Shown here: in pieces, positions 1 through 5,253 of the stretch
Layout of the letters: every line of letters starts with the position of its first letter
Numbering within the stretch: position 1 is the first letter of the stretch
Assembly (NCBI GenBank): GCA_016219235.1
Contig: JACRBO010000001.1
Location: 1-5,253, forward strand
DNA length: 5,253 nucleotides
Direction: 5' to 3'
DNA from: Chloroflexota bacterium
Lineage (GTDB): Bacteria > Chloroflexota > Anaerolineae > Fen-1058
Notes under the pieces: generated by a model
The model's database searches: none
Seen by the model: the letters and a program-made list of their open reading frames with translations, nothing else
Told to the model about the DNA's origin: nothing
Translations under genes and position numbers: made by a program

Positions 1-292
1 GGACGTTGTGGACCTCTTTCCACTCAAACAGGCGCGCGTGAAAACTGCGGAAATCGCGCAGCATCTCGGCCAGATTCGCGGGCAACGGGTCGTCATCGGG
101 CAGCGCGTGCTTTAGTGTATCCAATAACTTGTGCACGTCCAACTGCACATAGTTGACGATCTTATCGCCCTGCACGGCGTCGCCCTGCACCGACGTGATC
201 TTGTCACGGCCGGTGACATCGCCGCCCACCGACACCTGCTCGCCGGTCACACCCACCCCACCGCTGACACTTGAGACCGAAGGATCACTCAT
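1..292 (-). CDS. N-terminal fragment of a GGDxxGRDKI-repeat protein (runs off left edge)
   Basis: An open frame starts at ATG 292 on the minus strand and continues without a stop for 97 codons to the window edge, so the gene is partial. AGGT lies 5 bases upstream of the ATG and supports the start. Residues 8-46 form three consecutive 13-residue units: SVSGGVGVTGEQV, SVGGDVTGRDKIT and SVQGDAVQGDKIV. The first unit is degenerate. Residues 49-97 are acidic and probably helical, ending FHARLFEWKEVHNV. From memory of the families, such Gly/Asp 'GGDxxGRDKI' repeats sit at the N-terminus of multidomain proteins with NB-ARC/NACHT, TIR, CHAT or TPR modules in Chloroflexota, Cyanobacteria and Actinomycetota. 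A role in signalling or conflict is therefore inferred; no effector domain is visible here. There is no signal peptide or membrane segment, so a cytoplasmic location is likely. It lies 87 bp downstream of the M20 gene on the same strand, but the hairpin between them makes co-transcription uncertain. Confidence 0.75.
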   Translation of the reverse strand, partial: MSDPSVSSVSGGVGVTGEQVSVGGDVTGRDKITSVQGDAVQGDKIVNYVQLDVHKLLDTLKHALPDDDPLPANLAEMLRDFRSFHARLFEWKEVHNV

Positions 293-313
293 AACGACCT
301 CATCAACGCTGCC

Positions 314-376
314 TCACGCAAAGCCGCAAAGCGGCCAAGAAAAGCATAAACTTTGCTTCTTTGCGCCTTTGCGTGA
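314..376. repeat. Long imperfect inverted repeat (hairpin) between two minus-strand genes
   Basis: TCACGCAAAGCCGCAAAG (314-331) is the reverse complement of 359-376 with one mismatch. The stem continues, after a 5-base bulge (332-336), with AAGAAAAG (337-344) against 351-358, again with one mismatch. The loop is CATAAA (345-350). Each arm carries short iterations of CGCAAAG. The element fills most of the gap between the M20 stop codon (380) and the start of the next minus-strand gene (292). It could act as a terminator or attenuator, although there is no clean T-run directly after the stem on either strand. It also resembles the dispersed 'TTTGCGCCTTTGCGTGA' type of intergenic repeat that I recall from several environmental bacterial genomes. 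Copy number cannot be judged from one window. Confidence 0.7.
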
Positions 377-379
377 TGC

Positions 380-1540
380 TCACCGACAATAACTCAGCGC
401 AGTCTGCGCGTAAATCAAGGCCGCGTCTTCCACCGTTTGAAGATCGACCCATTCTTCGGCGGCGTGCGCGCCTTCGCCGTGCGGCCCAAACACGATGGTG
501 TCCGTGCTCGCCGCCGCGTGCAGCGCCGCATCGGTCCAGAATGAGACACCTGCGTGATCGGGCTGTTTTTTCAGGGTTTGCGCGTAGGCTCGATCCAGTG
601 CGCGCACGATGGCGGCGTCTTCGTCAACTGAAAACGGATCACGCAGCATGTCACGGCGCAGCGTCGCGTGAAAATCCCGATCGGCCTCGGCCACCCGATC
701 GATCAACGCCTGCAACTCGGCAGTCACTTGATCTTCGGTCTCGCCGGGCAGCGTGCGCCGCTCGATGCTCAGCACGCACCGATCGGCGATGACGCTCATC
801 GACGTGCCGCCTTTGATCATGGAGGCGTGCAGCGTGGGCGGGCCGATCAGCGGATGGCCCAATCGGCCGCGCAATTCGCGTTCCAGTTTCTCCAGTTCAT
901 GCAAATACTTGCCCATCTTCATATTGGCGTCGATGCCCAACTGCGGGCGGCTGCCGTGGGCGGCCTTGCCGATCACTTCCACGTCGTACCAGATGAAGCC
1001 CTTGTGTGCTAAAGCAATCTGCATCTCGGTGGGTTCGGTCACGATGGCGGCGTCGGGTTGATAGCGCTTCACCACTTCCAGCGTGCCGAGGCTGGCGTAT
1101 TCTTCATCGGCCACGCCGGCCAACATCAAATCACCGTTCAGCGTCGCACCCGAATCGACAACGGCTTTGGCGGCGGCCAGCATCGCCGCGAGGCTGCCCT
1201 TCATGTCGTATGCGCCGCGCCCATATAACTTGCCATCGATAATCTCCGCCACAAACGGTTCGGGCATGTTCTCGATGCCGACGGTATCCATGTGCGCGTT
1301 CAACATCAACGACTTGCCGCCGCCCTGCCCTCTTAACGTGCCGACTACGTTCGGGCGATGCGGCGCGGCCTCGTGCACGTCGACGCTGAGACCGAGTTGG
1401 CTCAACGCATTCGCCACATACGCGGCGATGTTCGCCTCGCCGGCACCGCCGGGCACGAGTGACGGATTGATCGAGTTGATACGCACGAGGTTGATCAGCG
1501 TTTGATACAGGTAGTCACGATCGATTTGCAAAGCGGGCAT
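380..1540 (-). CDS. M20 family metallopeptidase (ArgE/DapE/carboxypeptidase type)
   Basis: This is a 386-residue, full-length, cytoplasmic zinc hydrolase predicted to cleave an N-acyl or peptide amide bond. The exact substrate (acetylornithine, succinyl-diaminopimelate or a dipeptide) cannot be set from sequence. The M20 motifs appear in order: NAHMDTV, with metal ligand H83 and catalytic-site D85; GRGAYDMKG, with bridging D112; ADEEYAS, with general base E146 and ligand E147; VTEPTE, with a probable ligand at E169; AHGSRP in the dimerisation (lid) domain, with H195; and GPHGEGAHAAEE, with ligand H359. The lid domain spans roughly residues 180-290. The start at 1540 fits the family N-terminus (LVRINSINPSLVPGG). 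It is supported by AGGAG (1552-1556), which lies within the last codons of the upstream oxidoreductase gene. Only 3 bp separate the two genes, so translational coupling is likely. No key residue is missing. Annotation as argE or dapE would be over-specific because no other arginine or lysine biosynthesis gene is nearby. Confidence 0.93.
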   Translation of the reverse strand: MPALQIDRDYLYQTLINLVRINSINPSLVPGGAGEANIAAYVANALSQLGLSVDVHEAAPHRPNVVGTLRGQGGGKSLMLNAHMDTVGIENMPEPFVAEIIDGKLYGRGAYDMKGSLAAMLAAAKAVVDSGATLNGDLMLAGVADEEYASLGTLEVVKRYQPDAAIVTEPTEMQIALAHKGFIWYDVEVIGKAAHGSRPQLGIDANMKMGKYLHELEKLERELRGRLGHPLIGPPTLHASMIKGGTSMSVIADRCVLSIERRTLPGETEDQVTAELQALIDRVAEADRDFHATLRRDMLRDPFSVDEDAAIVRALDRAYAQTLKKQPDHAGVSFWTDAALHAAASTDTIVFGPHGEGAHAAEEWVDLQTVEDAALIYAQTALSYCR

Positions 1541-1543
1541 CGT

Positions 1544-2413
1544 TTAGAAATCTCCTGTCAATTTGGCAAATGCGCGAATGGCGTCGATGTGCGCCTGCGG
1601 CGTCGCCAGACCCGCGCCCATCGTGTTGAACGACACATGCGAAGCGCCCGCGTCGCGCCACGCTTGCAACGCGGCCCGCCAATCATCGACTTGACCGGTG
1701 CCGTAATTGAAACGTCCTTCAATGCCGAAGTCCGATCGAGAACGCCCGTTGTCCTTCAACGTTTGCTCGACGATGCCAATCGCGCGCTGCGCATCGGCGA
1801 AGACGCGGAAGGTGTACAGCCACCCATCGGCCACGCGCGCGGCCCGCTTCAACGCCGCGTCCGCCGAGCCGCCAAACCAGATCGGGATGGGGCGCTGCAC
1901 CGGCAGCGGATTCAGGCCCGCGTCGGAAACGGTGTGATATTTGCCCGTGAAGTTGACCAGCGGCTTCGTCCACAGTTCGCGCAGCAGCGTGACCTGTTCG
2001 CTGATGCGCGGGCCGCGTGTGTGAAAGTCTTCGTTGAGCGCCGCGTATTCGACCGCATTCCAGCCCAGGCCCACGCCCAGCCGCAATCGCCCGCCGCTGA
2101 GTACATCCAGCGTGGCCGCTTGCTTGGCGACCAGCGCCGTCTGCCGTTGCGGCAGGATGATCACGCCGGGCGCAAATTCGATGCGCGCCGTGTGCGCGGC
2201 CAGGTAAGCGAACAGCACGAACGGCTCGTGAAACGGCGTCTGATACGTGTACGGCCCCGTCCAGCCGCCGGGCCGATCGGGATTCGCGCCGAGCACATGA
2301 TCGTAGGCGATGATATGCGTGAAGCCCAATGCCTCGGCCGTCTGCGCGTAATCGCGAATCGCGATTGGATCGTTGCCAAATTCAGTTTGCGGAAAGACCA
2401 CACCTATTTTCAT
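1544..2413 (-). CDS. LLM class F420-dependent oxidoreductase
   Basis: This 289-residue TIM-barrel flavin/deazaflavin oxidoreductase belongs to the bacterial luciferase-like (LLM) superfamily. The opening strand MKIGVVFPQ leads to a conserved DPIAIRDYAQTAEALGF helix and IIAYDHVLGA at about 34-43. ILPQRQTALVAKQAATLDVL (86-105) and SGGRLRLGVGLGWNAVEY (106-123) are the family signature, with a conserved RG at 133-134. IPIWFGGSADAALKRAARVADGW (176-198) is the second half of the cofactor-binding barrel. The length is typical for the short F420-dependent subgroup (TIGR03619-like). Cofactor choice of F420 over FMN is inferred from this overall resemblance. The substrate is unknown. The start at 2413 has a GAGGTGA ribosome binding site about 5 bases upstream that overlaps the TGA stop of the DUF2461 gene, leaving an 8 bp gap. 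The gene is the middle member of a three-gene operon. The host should make F420 if this assignment is right, but no F420 biosynthesis gene is in the window. Confidence 0.93.
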   Translation of the reverse strand: MKIGVVFPQTEFGNDPIAIRDYAQTAEALGFTHIIAYDHVLGANPDRPGGWTGPYTYQTPFHEPFVLFAYLAAHTARIEFAPGVIILPQRQTALVAKQAATLDVLSGGRLRLGVGLGWNAVEYAALNEDFHTRGPRISEQVTLLRELWTKPLVNFTGKYHTVSDAGLNPLPVQRPIPIWFGGSADAALKRAARVADGWLYTFRVFADAQRAIGIVEQTLKDNGRSRSDFGIEGRFNYGTGQVDDWRAALQAWRDAGASHVSFNTMGAGLATPQAHIDAIRAFAKLTGDF

Positions 2414-2421
2414 GTGTCACC

Positions 2422-3108
2422 TCAGGCCAGTAAGACAGCGTTCAGCCAATCATTCAACGGCTTGAGCGCCTTGAACGCTTTGATCGCGTGCGCCACCAGA
2501 TCGGGGGCGAGCGTCTGTTTGTCCGTCACCGGCTTCACGACCGCCCACGCCTTGAATTGCAGCAGATCGATGTCGGGATGATCGCGACTGTAGCCTTTGG
2601 GCGCGGTCTTGAGGCGGCCTTCCGTCTCGTCTGTCACCACGCCGAAATGTTCGACGAAGGCTTTGCCGCGCAAAATCTTGCGCAGCGGCGCAGAGTCGGC
2701 GGCGATGGCGGCGCGCACTTTGCCGATCTGTTCGGGCGTGGGCATGTACAGGCCGCCCGCCAACAGCGATTGGTTGCCCGGTTGAAGATGGATGTAATAC
2801 GGCATACGCCGCGAGTGCTTCCCGCCCAGCGCAATAGACGCACCAAAGTTGGTCTTGTACGGCGACTTGTCTTTGGCGAAGCGCACGTCACGATTGATGC
2901 GGAACAGGCAGTCCTTTGGCGCCAGGTCTTCAAAATCTTCGATCGGCCGGAACTCGTCGATCACGGCTTCGACTAACGCTTCGAAGGCTTGCTTCGCCGC
3001 ATCATAGTCGGCGCGATGCGCGTCAAACCACGCTTTGGTGTTGTGCGCTTGCAAGGCGGACAAAAAATCGAACGCGGGTTGCAGGTGATTACGGGGCAAC
3101 TGAGTCAT
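2422..3108 (-). CDS. DUF2461 / TIGR02453 family protein
   Basis: This 228-residue cytoplasmic protein matches the DUF2461 family, whose biochemical function is not established. The family hallmark FRINRDVRFAKDKSPYKTN sits at residues 69-87. Other typical segments are the N-terminal helix FLSALQAHNTKAWFDAHR (15-32), YYIHLQPGNQSLLAGGLYMP (104-123) and KTAPKGYSRDHPDIDLLQFK (167-186). There is no signal peptide, transmembrane segment or recognised catalytic motif. The length agrees with the family, so the gene is complete. The start at 3108 is supported by AGGAG (3118-3122), 9 bases upstream. A nearby ATG at 3115 is out of frame. It is the first gene of the minus-strand operon, with the LLM oxidoreductase beginning 8 bp after its stop codon. 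That suggests, but does not prove, a shared pathway. Confidence 0.92.
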   Translation of the reverse strand: MTQLPRNHLQPAFDFLSALQAHNTKAWFDAHRADYDAAKQAFEALVEAVIDEFRPIEDFEDLAPKDCLFRINRDVRFAKDKSPYKTNFGASIALGGKHSRRMPYYIHLQPGNQSLLAGGLYMPTPEQIGKVRAAIAADSAPLRKILRGKAFVEHFGVVTDETEGRLKTAPKGYSRDHPDIDLLQFKAWAVVKPVTDKQTLAPDLVAHAIKAFKALKPLNDWLNAVLLA

Positions 3109-3124
3109 TCGCCATGTCTCCTAT

Positions 3125-3153
3125 GCTATACTCAAATCAGACCATCAAGGCAA
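3125..3153 (-). promoter_or_regulatory. Possible promoter of the DUF2461-LLM-M20 operon
   Basis: On the minus strand, TTGCCT (3153-3148) and TATAGC (3130-3125) are separated by 17 bases and each match four of six bases of the sigma-70 consensus. The position is right for the operon start. However, the predicted transcription start would fall next to the AGGAG ribosome binding site (3122-3118), giving an unusually short leader. This is a weak, chance-prone match. Confidence 0.25.
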
Positions 3154-3159
3154 GCATCC

Positions 3160-3282
3160 TGAGCGGAGCAGCCCGTCTTTGGCTGCGCAGTCGAAGGACG
3201 CGGCGCACACAATTTCTCCGGTTGCGTAAACGAGACGCATCCTTCGACTACGTTCCGCGGAGAAGCAGCGGAACTCCGCTCA
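3160..3282. repeat. Cloverleaf-forming palindromic element (GAGCGGA / TCGAAGGA type)
   Basis: Four nested or adjacent inverted repeats occupy this 123 bp stretch. The outer stem is TGAGCGGA (3160-3167) with TCCGCTCA (3275-3282). The second is the hairpin GCAGCC (3168-3173) with GGCTGC (3181-3186), loop of 7. The third is the long arm GTCGAAGGACGC (3190-3201) with GCATCCTTCGAC (3237-3248), 11 of 12 paired. The fourth is the hairpin GTTCCGC (3252-3258) with GCGGAAC (3268-3274), loop of 9. All four can form at once as a four-way junction. The core words resemble the 'TCCTGAGCGGAGTCGAAGGA' dispersed repeat that I recall from many bacterial genomes. Here each half is interrupted by a hairpin at the same place. 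No protein gene is associated, so a non-autonomous, MITE- or REP-like element or a structured RNA are the options. Confidence 0.7.
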
Positions 3283-3346
3283 CGCCGTGTCCGGAAAGCG
3301 GCGGCGCGCCAGGCGGGACGCTCTGCTGATTCATTCAAGCACATAC

Positions 3347-3382
3347 GGTTGATTGTATGACCGATTAGCACGGCGGTCAACC
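3347..3382. promoter_or_regulatory. Small dyad upstream of ldh, possible operator
   Basis: GGTTGA (3347-3352) is mirrored by TCAACC (3377-3382). An alternative inner pairing, GACCG (3359-3363) with CGGTC (3374-3378), shares two bases with the outer arm. The position, about 140-170 bp before the ldh start, would suit a regulator site, but arms of five or six bases can arise by chance. Confidence 0.25.
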
Positions 3383-3408
3383 AACGGAGATCCTACACGC
3401 CAGCCGCA

Positions 3409-3469
3409 CGGGCTCCCACGCCCGCAGGACCGGCGGCATGTCCCACGGGATGCTGCGTGAGGAGCCGCC
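3409..3469 (+). other. GC-rich hairpin cluster in the probable ldh leader
   Basis: CGGGC (3409-3413) pairs with GCCCG (3420-3424) around a 6-base loop. GGCGGC (3432-3437) pairs with GCCGCC (3464-3469), and it can enclose a smaller hairpin of GCAT (3436-3439) with ATGC (3450-3453), although the two compete for two bases. If ldh transcription starts upstream of here, this would be a structured 5' leader ending about 50 bases before the start codon. It matches no riboswitch class that I recognise (no TPP, cobalamin, SAM, c-di-GMP or glycine core motifs seen). Confidence 0.3.
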
Positions 3470-3510
3470 TCTGCTGTCCTATTGAGAATTGCTGCATTCA
3501 AAATCAAAAC

Positions 3511-3515
3511 GAGGT
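3511..3515 (+). promoter_or_regulatory. Ribosome binding site that fixes the ldh start
   Basis: GAGGT lies 4 bases before ATG 3520, an acceptable Shine-Dalgarno arrangement. It selects this ATG over the in-frame GTG at 3457. Starting at 3457 would add 21 residues unlike any LDH N-terminus. Confidence 0.8.
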
Positions 3516-3519
3516 CACT

Positions 3520-4482
3520 ATGTCCAGCGAAAACTTGCATCCACACCCCACCCGCGTCGCCATCGTCGGCGCGGGCAACGTGGGCGCAACCTGCGCCTAC
3601 GCGCTGTTGATGAGCGGCCGCGCCGCCGAGATCGTGTTGATCGACGCCAATCACGCCCGCGCCGAAGGCGAAGCGATGGACTTAAACCACGCCGTACCTT
3701 TCGGCGCGCCCTGCCGCGTCTGGGCCGGCGGCTACGCCGATTGTGCGGGCGCGGCCGTCACGGTCATCACCGCCGGGGCCGCGCAGAAGCCCGGCGAAAC
3801 GCGGCTCGATCTGGTCAAGAAGAACACGGCCATCTTCAAATCGATCGTGCCGCAGGTGGCGCAGCACAACCCCGACGGTATCATCCTGATCGCCACCAAT
3901 CCGGTCGATGTGCTGTCCTACGTCGCGTGGAAATTATCGGGCTTGCCCGCCGCGCGCGTGATCGGCTCCGGTACCATCCTCGATACCGCCCGCTTCCGCT
4001 ATCTGCTCAGCCAGCACTTCGGCGTCGATCCGCGCAGCGTGCACGCCTTCATCATCGGCGAACACGGCGACAGCGAAGTGCCGGTCTGGTCGCTGGCCAA
4101 CATCGCCGGGATGCGGCTGGCCGACTTCTGCTGCCTGCAAGACGCGCAGTACGATCAGGCCAAGATGGATCAGATTTTCGTCCAGACGCGCGACGCCGCC
4201 TATGAGATCATCCAGCGCAAGGGGGCCACGTTCTACGCGATCGGGGCGGGGTTGATGCGCATCGTCGAGGCGATTCTGCGCGATCAAAGCACGGTCCTCT
4301 CGGTCTCCTCGCTCATCGATCGGTATTACGGCATCGACGACGTCTATCTCTCGTTACCCACCGTGATCGATCGGGGCGGCGTGGAGGGACTGCTGCGCCT
4401 GCAACTGGAAGAAATGGAAATCGTCGGTTTACGCCGCTCGGCCGACGTGCTCAAATCGACTATCGCGCAGCTGGAGTTGTAA
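3520..4482 (+). CDS. ldh: L-lactate dehydrogenase
   Basis: This complete 320-residue cytoplasmic enzyme interconverts pyruvate and L-lactate with NADH/NAD+ (EC 1.1.1.27). The Rossmann motif GAGNVG is at 17-22, and D42 is the acidic residue that selects NAD over NADP. The substrate loop GAAQKPGETRLDLV (86-99) carries Q89, the residue that marks LDH rather than malate dehydrogenase (which has Arg), and R95, which closes over pyruvate. ATNPVDVLS holds N127. LDTARFR holds D155 and substrate-binding R158. IIGEHGDSE holds proton-shuttling H182. KGATFYAIG holds T237. R160 and H175 align with R173 and H188 of the Bacillus enzyme, which form the fructose-1,6-bisphosphate site. Allosteric activation and a tetramer are therefore likely. 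The gene is transcribed divergently from the DUF2461 operon across 411 bp. A GAF sensor gene follows after 91 bp on the same strand. No terminator hairpin is visible after the stop codon. Confidence 0.96.
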   Translation: MSSENLHPHPTRVAIVGAGNVGATCAYALLMSGRAAEIVLIDANHARAEGEAMDLNHAVPFGAPCRVWAGGYADCAGAAVTVITAGAAQKPGETRLDLVKKNTAIFKSIVPQVAQHNPDGIILIATNPVDVLSYVAWKLSGLPAARVIGSGTILDTARFRYLLSQHFGVDPRSVHAFIIGEHGDSEVPVWSLANIAGMRLADFCCLQDAQYDQAKMDQIFVQTRDAAYEIIQRKGATFYAIGAGLMRIVEAILRDQSTVLSVSSLIDRYYGIDDVYLSLPTVIDRGGVEGLLRLQLEEMEIVGLRRSADVLKSTIAQLEL

Positions 4483-4573
4483 CGCAACCGTTATCCAATC
4501 AGTGATTCTACGTATAGACAGGCCGGGCAAATCGGCGCACAATGGAGTCACCTCAACCAGCAAGGGTCGCGCC
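4483..4573 (+). other. Intergenic gap between ldh and the GAF gene
   Basis: This 91 bp gap contains no convincing terminator. TATAGA (4513-4518) could be a -10 box, but the best -35 at a 16-base spacing (TTATCC, 4491-4496) matches only three consensus bases. AAGGG (4562-4566) is a modest ribosome binding site for the ATG at 4574. Read-through from ldh is possible. Confidence 0.35.
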
Positions 4574-5253
4574 ATGAACGATCTCCGCAAGACCAAAGCC
4601 CAACTCGCCGCCGAATTAGTGCAGCTGCGCAACCGTGTGGCGGAACTCGAAACAGCCGGGGCAGCCCTCCAGCCGATCGAGATGTCGCTGAGCCACAGCC
4701 GCAACTTGCTGCTGGCCCTCAGCCGCGCCGCTCAAGCGGTCCAACGCGCGCGCACGCCAGACGAGATTTATCGAGCCGTCGGCGAGCAGATCAAAGCCCT
4801 GGGTTTTGAGGCGACTGTCTGTATACTCGATCAGACTGCCGGGAATTTGATCTTGAAATACACGACTTATGCGCCAGCGATCATCCGGGCGGGCGAAAAA
4901 CTGGCCGGGATATCGCTACAGGCGTACCGCATGCCGCTCTCGCCGACGAGTGTGTACGGGCGCGTCCTACGCACCGGACAGGCCGAATTCACCCAGTCGG
5001 CGCACGAATTAGTGAGCGGAGCACTCCCGGCAACCCTGCGCCCGCTGGCCGGGCCACTGGTGCGGATGCTAAAAATCGATCGGGGCATTGTTGCGCCCCT
5101 GCGCGTGGACGAGGAGGCGCTGGGTCTGCTGCTCATGGCGGCGTCAGGCGTAAGTCCGGACGATGTGCCCGCCATGGACTCCTTTGCCGCTCAAGTCGCG
5201 ATCAGTCTGCGGAATGTGCGTCTGGCGCAGCAAGCGCAGGCCGAACTGGCCGA
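4574..5253 (+). CDS. Coiled-coil/GAF-domain sensor protein, probably a histidine kinase (N-terminal part)
   Basis: The frame is open for 226 codons from ATG 4574 to the right edge with no stop, so the gene is partial. Residues 1-30 (MNDLRKTKAQLAAELVQLRNRVAELETA) have a leucine/heptad pattern typical of a short coiled coil. This type of leader commonly precedes sensory domains in Chloroflexota and cyanobacterial sensor kinases. Residues about 45-216 form one GAF domain: helix LLLALSRAAQAVQRARTPDEIYRAV, strand FEATVCILD, then YGRVLRTGQAEF, GIVAPLRVDEEALGLLLMA and the closing helix FAAQVAISLRNVRL. A new helix begins after it, as expected for a linker to a PAS, further GAF or kinase core. No signal peptide or membrane span precedes the GAF, so the input is probably cytoplasmic. 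Its ligand is unknown. No HisKA, GGDEF or PP2C motif is in view, so the output type is inferred. AAGGG (4562-4566) is the only supporting ribosome binding site. Confidence 0.82.
   Translation, partial: MNDLRKTKAQLAAELVQLRNRVAELETAGAALQPIEMSLSHSRNLLLALSRAAQAVQRARTPDEIYRAVGEQIKALGFEATVCILDQTAGNLILKYTTYAPAIIRAGEKLAGISLQAYRMPLSPTSVYGRVLRTGQAEFTQSAHELVSGALPATLRPLAGPLVRMLKIDRGIVAPLRVDEEALGLLLMAASGVSPDDVPAMDSFAAQVAISLRNVRLAQQAQAELA

Larger units (their letters stand above)
3283..3519. other. Rest of the divergent intergenic region upstream of ldh
   Basis: I found no credible protein-coding gene in this 237 bp stretch. It contains a dyad at 3347-3382 and GC-rich hairpins at 3409-3469, listed separately. 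From about 3471 it becomes AT-richer up to the ldh ribosome binding site. TTGAGA (3482-3487) is a good -35-like hexamer, but no -10 box sits at a proper distance, so I do not call a promoter. A GTG at 3457 is in frame with ldh but is rejected as its start. Confidence 0.6.

Noticed and set aside
153..392. Plus-strand Thr/Pro/Ser-rich open frame of 79 codons
   Set aside because: It is antisense to the GGDxxGRDKI-repeat gene and runs through the hairpin. Its low-complexity composition mirrors the opposite-strand repeats.
1502..2581. Long open frame (359 codons) on the plus strand opposite the LLM oxidoreductase and the end of the DUF2461 gene
   Set aside because: Its translation is Arg/Gln/Ala-rich with no recognisable family. 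It lies antisense to well-supported genes and is a typical by-product of GC-rich codon usage.
3160..3282. The cloverleaf as a possible tRNA or tRNA-like gene
   Set aside because: It is 123 bp with a 35-base apical loop in the middle arm. It has no T-loop (GTTCRANNC) at the expected place, no CCA-compatible acceptor end and no plausible anticodon arm.
3132..3380. Small minus-strand open frame (82 codons) in the divergent intergenic region
   Set aside because: It lies across the palindromic element, has no recognisable domain, and its composition follows the inverted repeats. I treat it as non-coding.
3457..3519. Upstream GTG start extending ldh by 21 residues
   Set aside because: The extra residues do not resemble LDH N-termini, the codons overlap the hairpin block, and a good GAGGT site sits just before ATG 3520.
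3489..4205. Open frame of 238 codons overlapping ldh in another plus-strand frame
   Set aside because: The product is extremely Arg-rich and low in complexity, while the overlapping LDH frame has every catalytic motif.
4315..5083. The word ATCGATCGG occurs at 4315, 4366 and 5075, suggesting a HIP1-like or uptake-type genomic signature
   Set aside because: All three copies lie in coding frames and encode Ile-Asp-Arg with preferred codons, and no intergenic copy is seen. Codon usage explains it.

Overview
The window is GC-rich bacterial DNA, most consistent with a Chloroflexota-like (Anaerolineae/Chloroflexia-type) chromosome. That placement is an inference. It rests on an F420-type LLM oxidoreductase, a coiled-coil plus GAF signalling protein, a protein with 'GGDxxGRDKI' repeats, and dispersed-repeat-like palindromes between genes. 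No rRNA, tRNA, CRISPR array, transposase or phage gene is visible.

Left part (1-3108), minus strand, read right to left: a DUF2461/TIGR02453 protein (3108-2422), an LLM-class F420-dependent oxidoreductase (2413-1544) and an M20 metallopeptidase of the ArgE/DapE type (1540-380). Gaps of only 8 and 3 bp, with ribosome binding sites overlapping the end of the preceding gene, make these three a tight, probably translationally coupled operon. After an 87 bp gap occupied almost entirely by a long imperfect hairpin (314-376), a fourth minus-strand gene starts at 292 and runs off the left edge. Its N-terminus has three 13-residue tandem units ending in GRDKI/QGDKI-like motifs, a signature associated with large multidomain STAND/TIR/CHAT-type conflict or signalling proteins. 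The effector part lies outside the window.

Middle (3109-3519): a 411 bp divergent intergenic region. It holds an element that can fold as a four-armed cloverleaf (3160-3282), built around GAGCGGA and TCGAAGGA inverted repeats. It also holds a small dyad (3347-3382) and a GC-rich stretch with nested hairpins (3409-3469) upstream of the plus-strand gene.

Right part, plus strand: a complete L-lactate dehydrogenase (3520-4482) with all catalytic residues and the two residues of the fructose-1,6-bisphosphate site. It is followed after 91 bp by the N-terminal 226 residues of a coiled-coil/GAF sensor protein, probably a histidine kinase, that runs off the right edge.

The complete genes are ordinary metabolic ones. 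The least explained items are the truncated GRDKI-repeat gene and the two intergenic structured elements. I found no clear evidence for a complete novel system inside the window.
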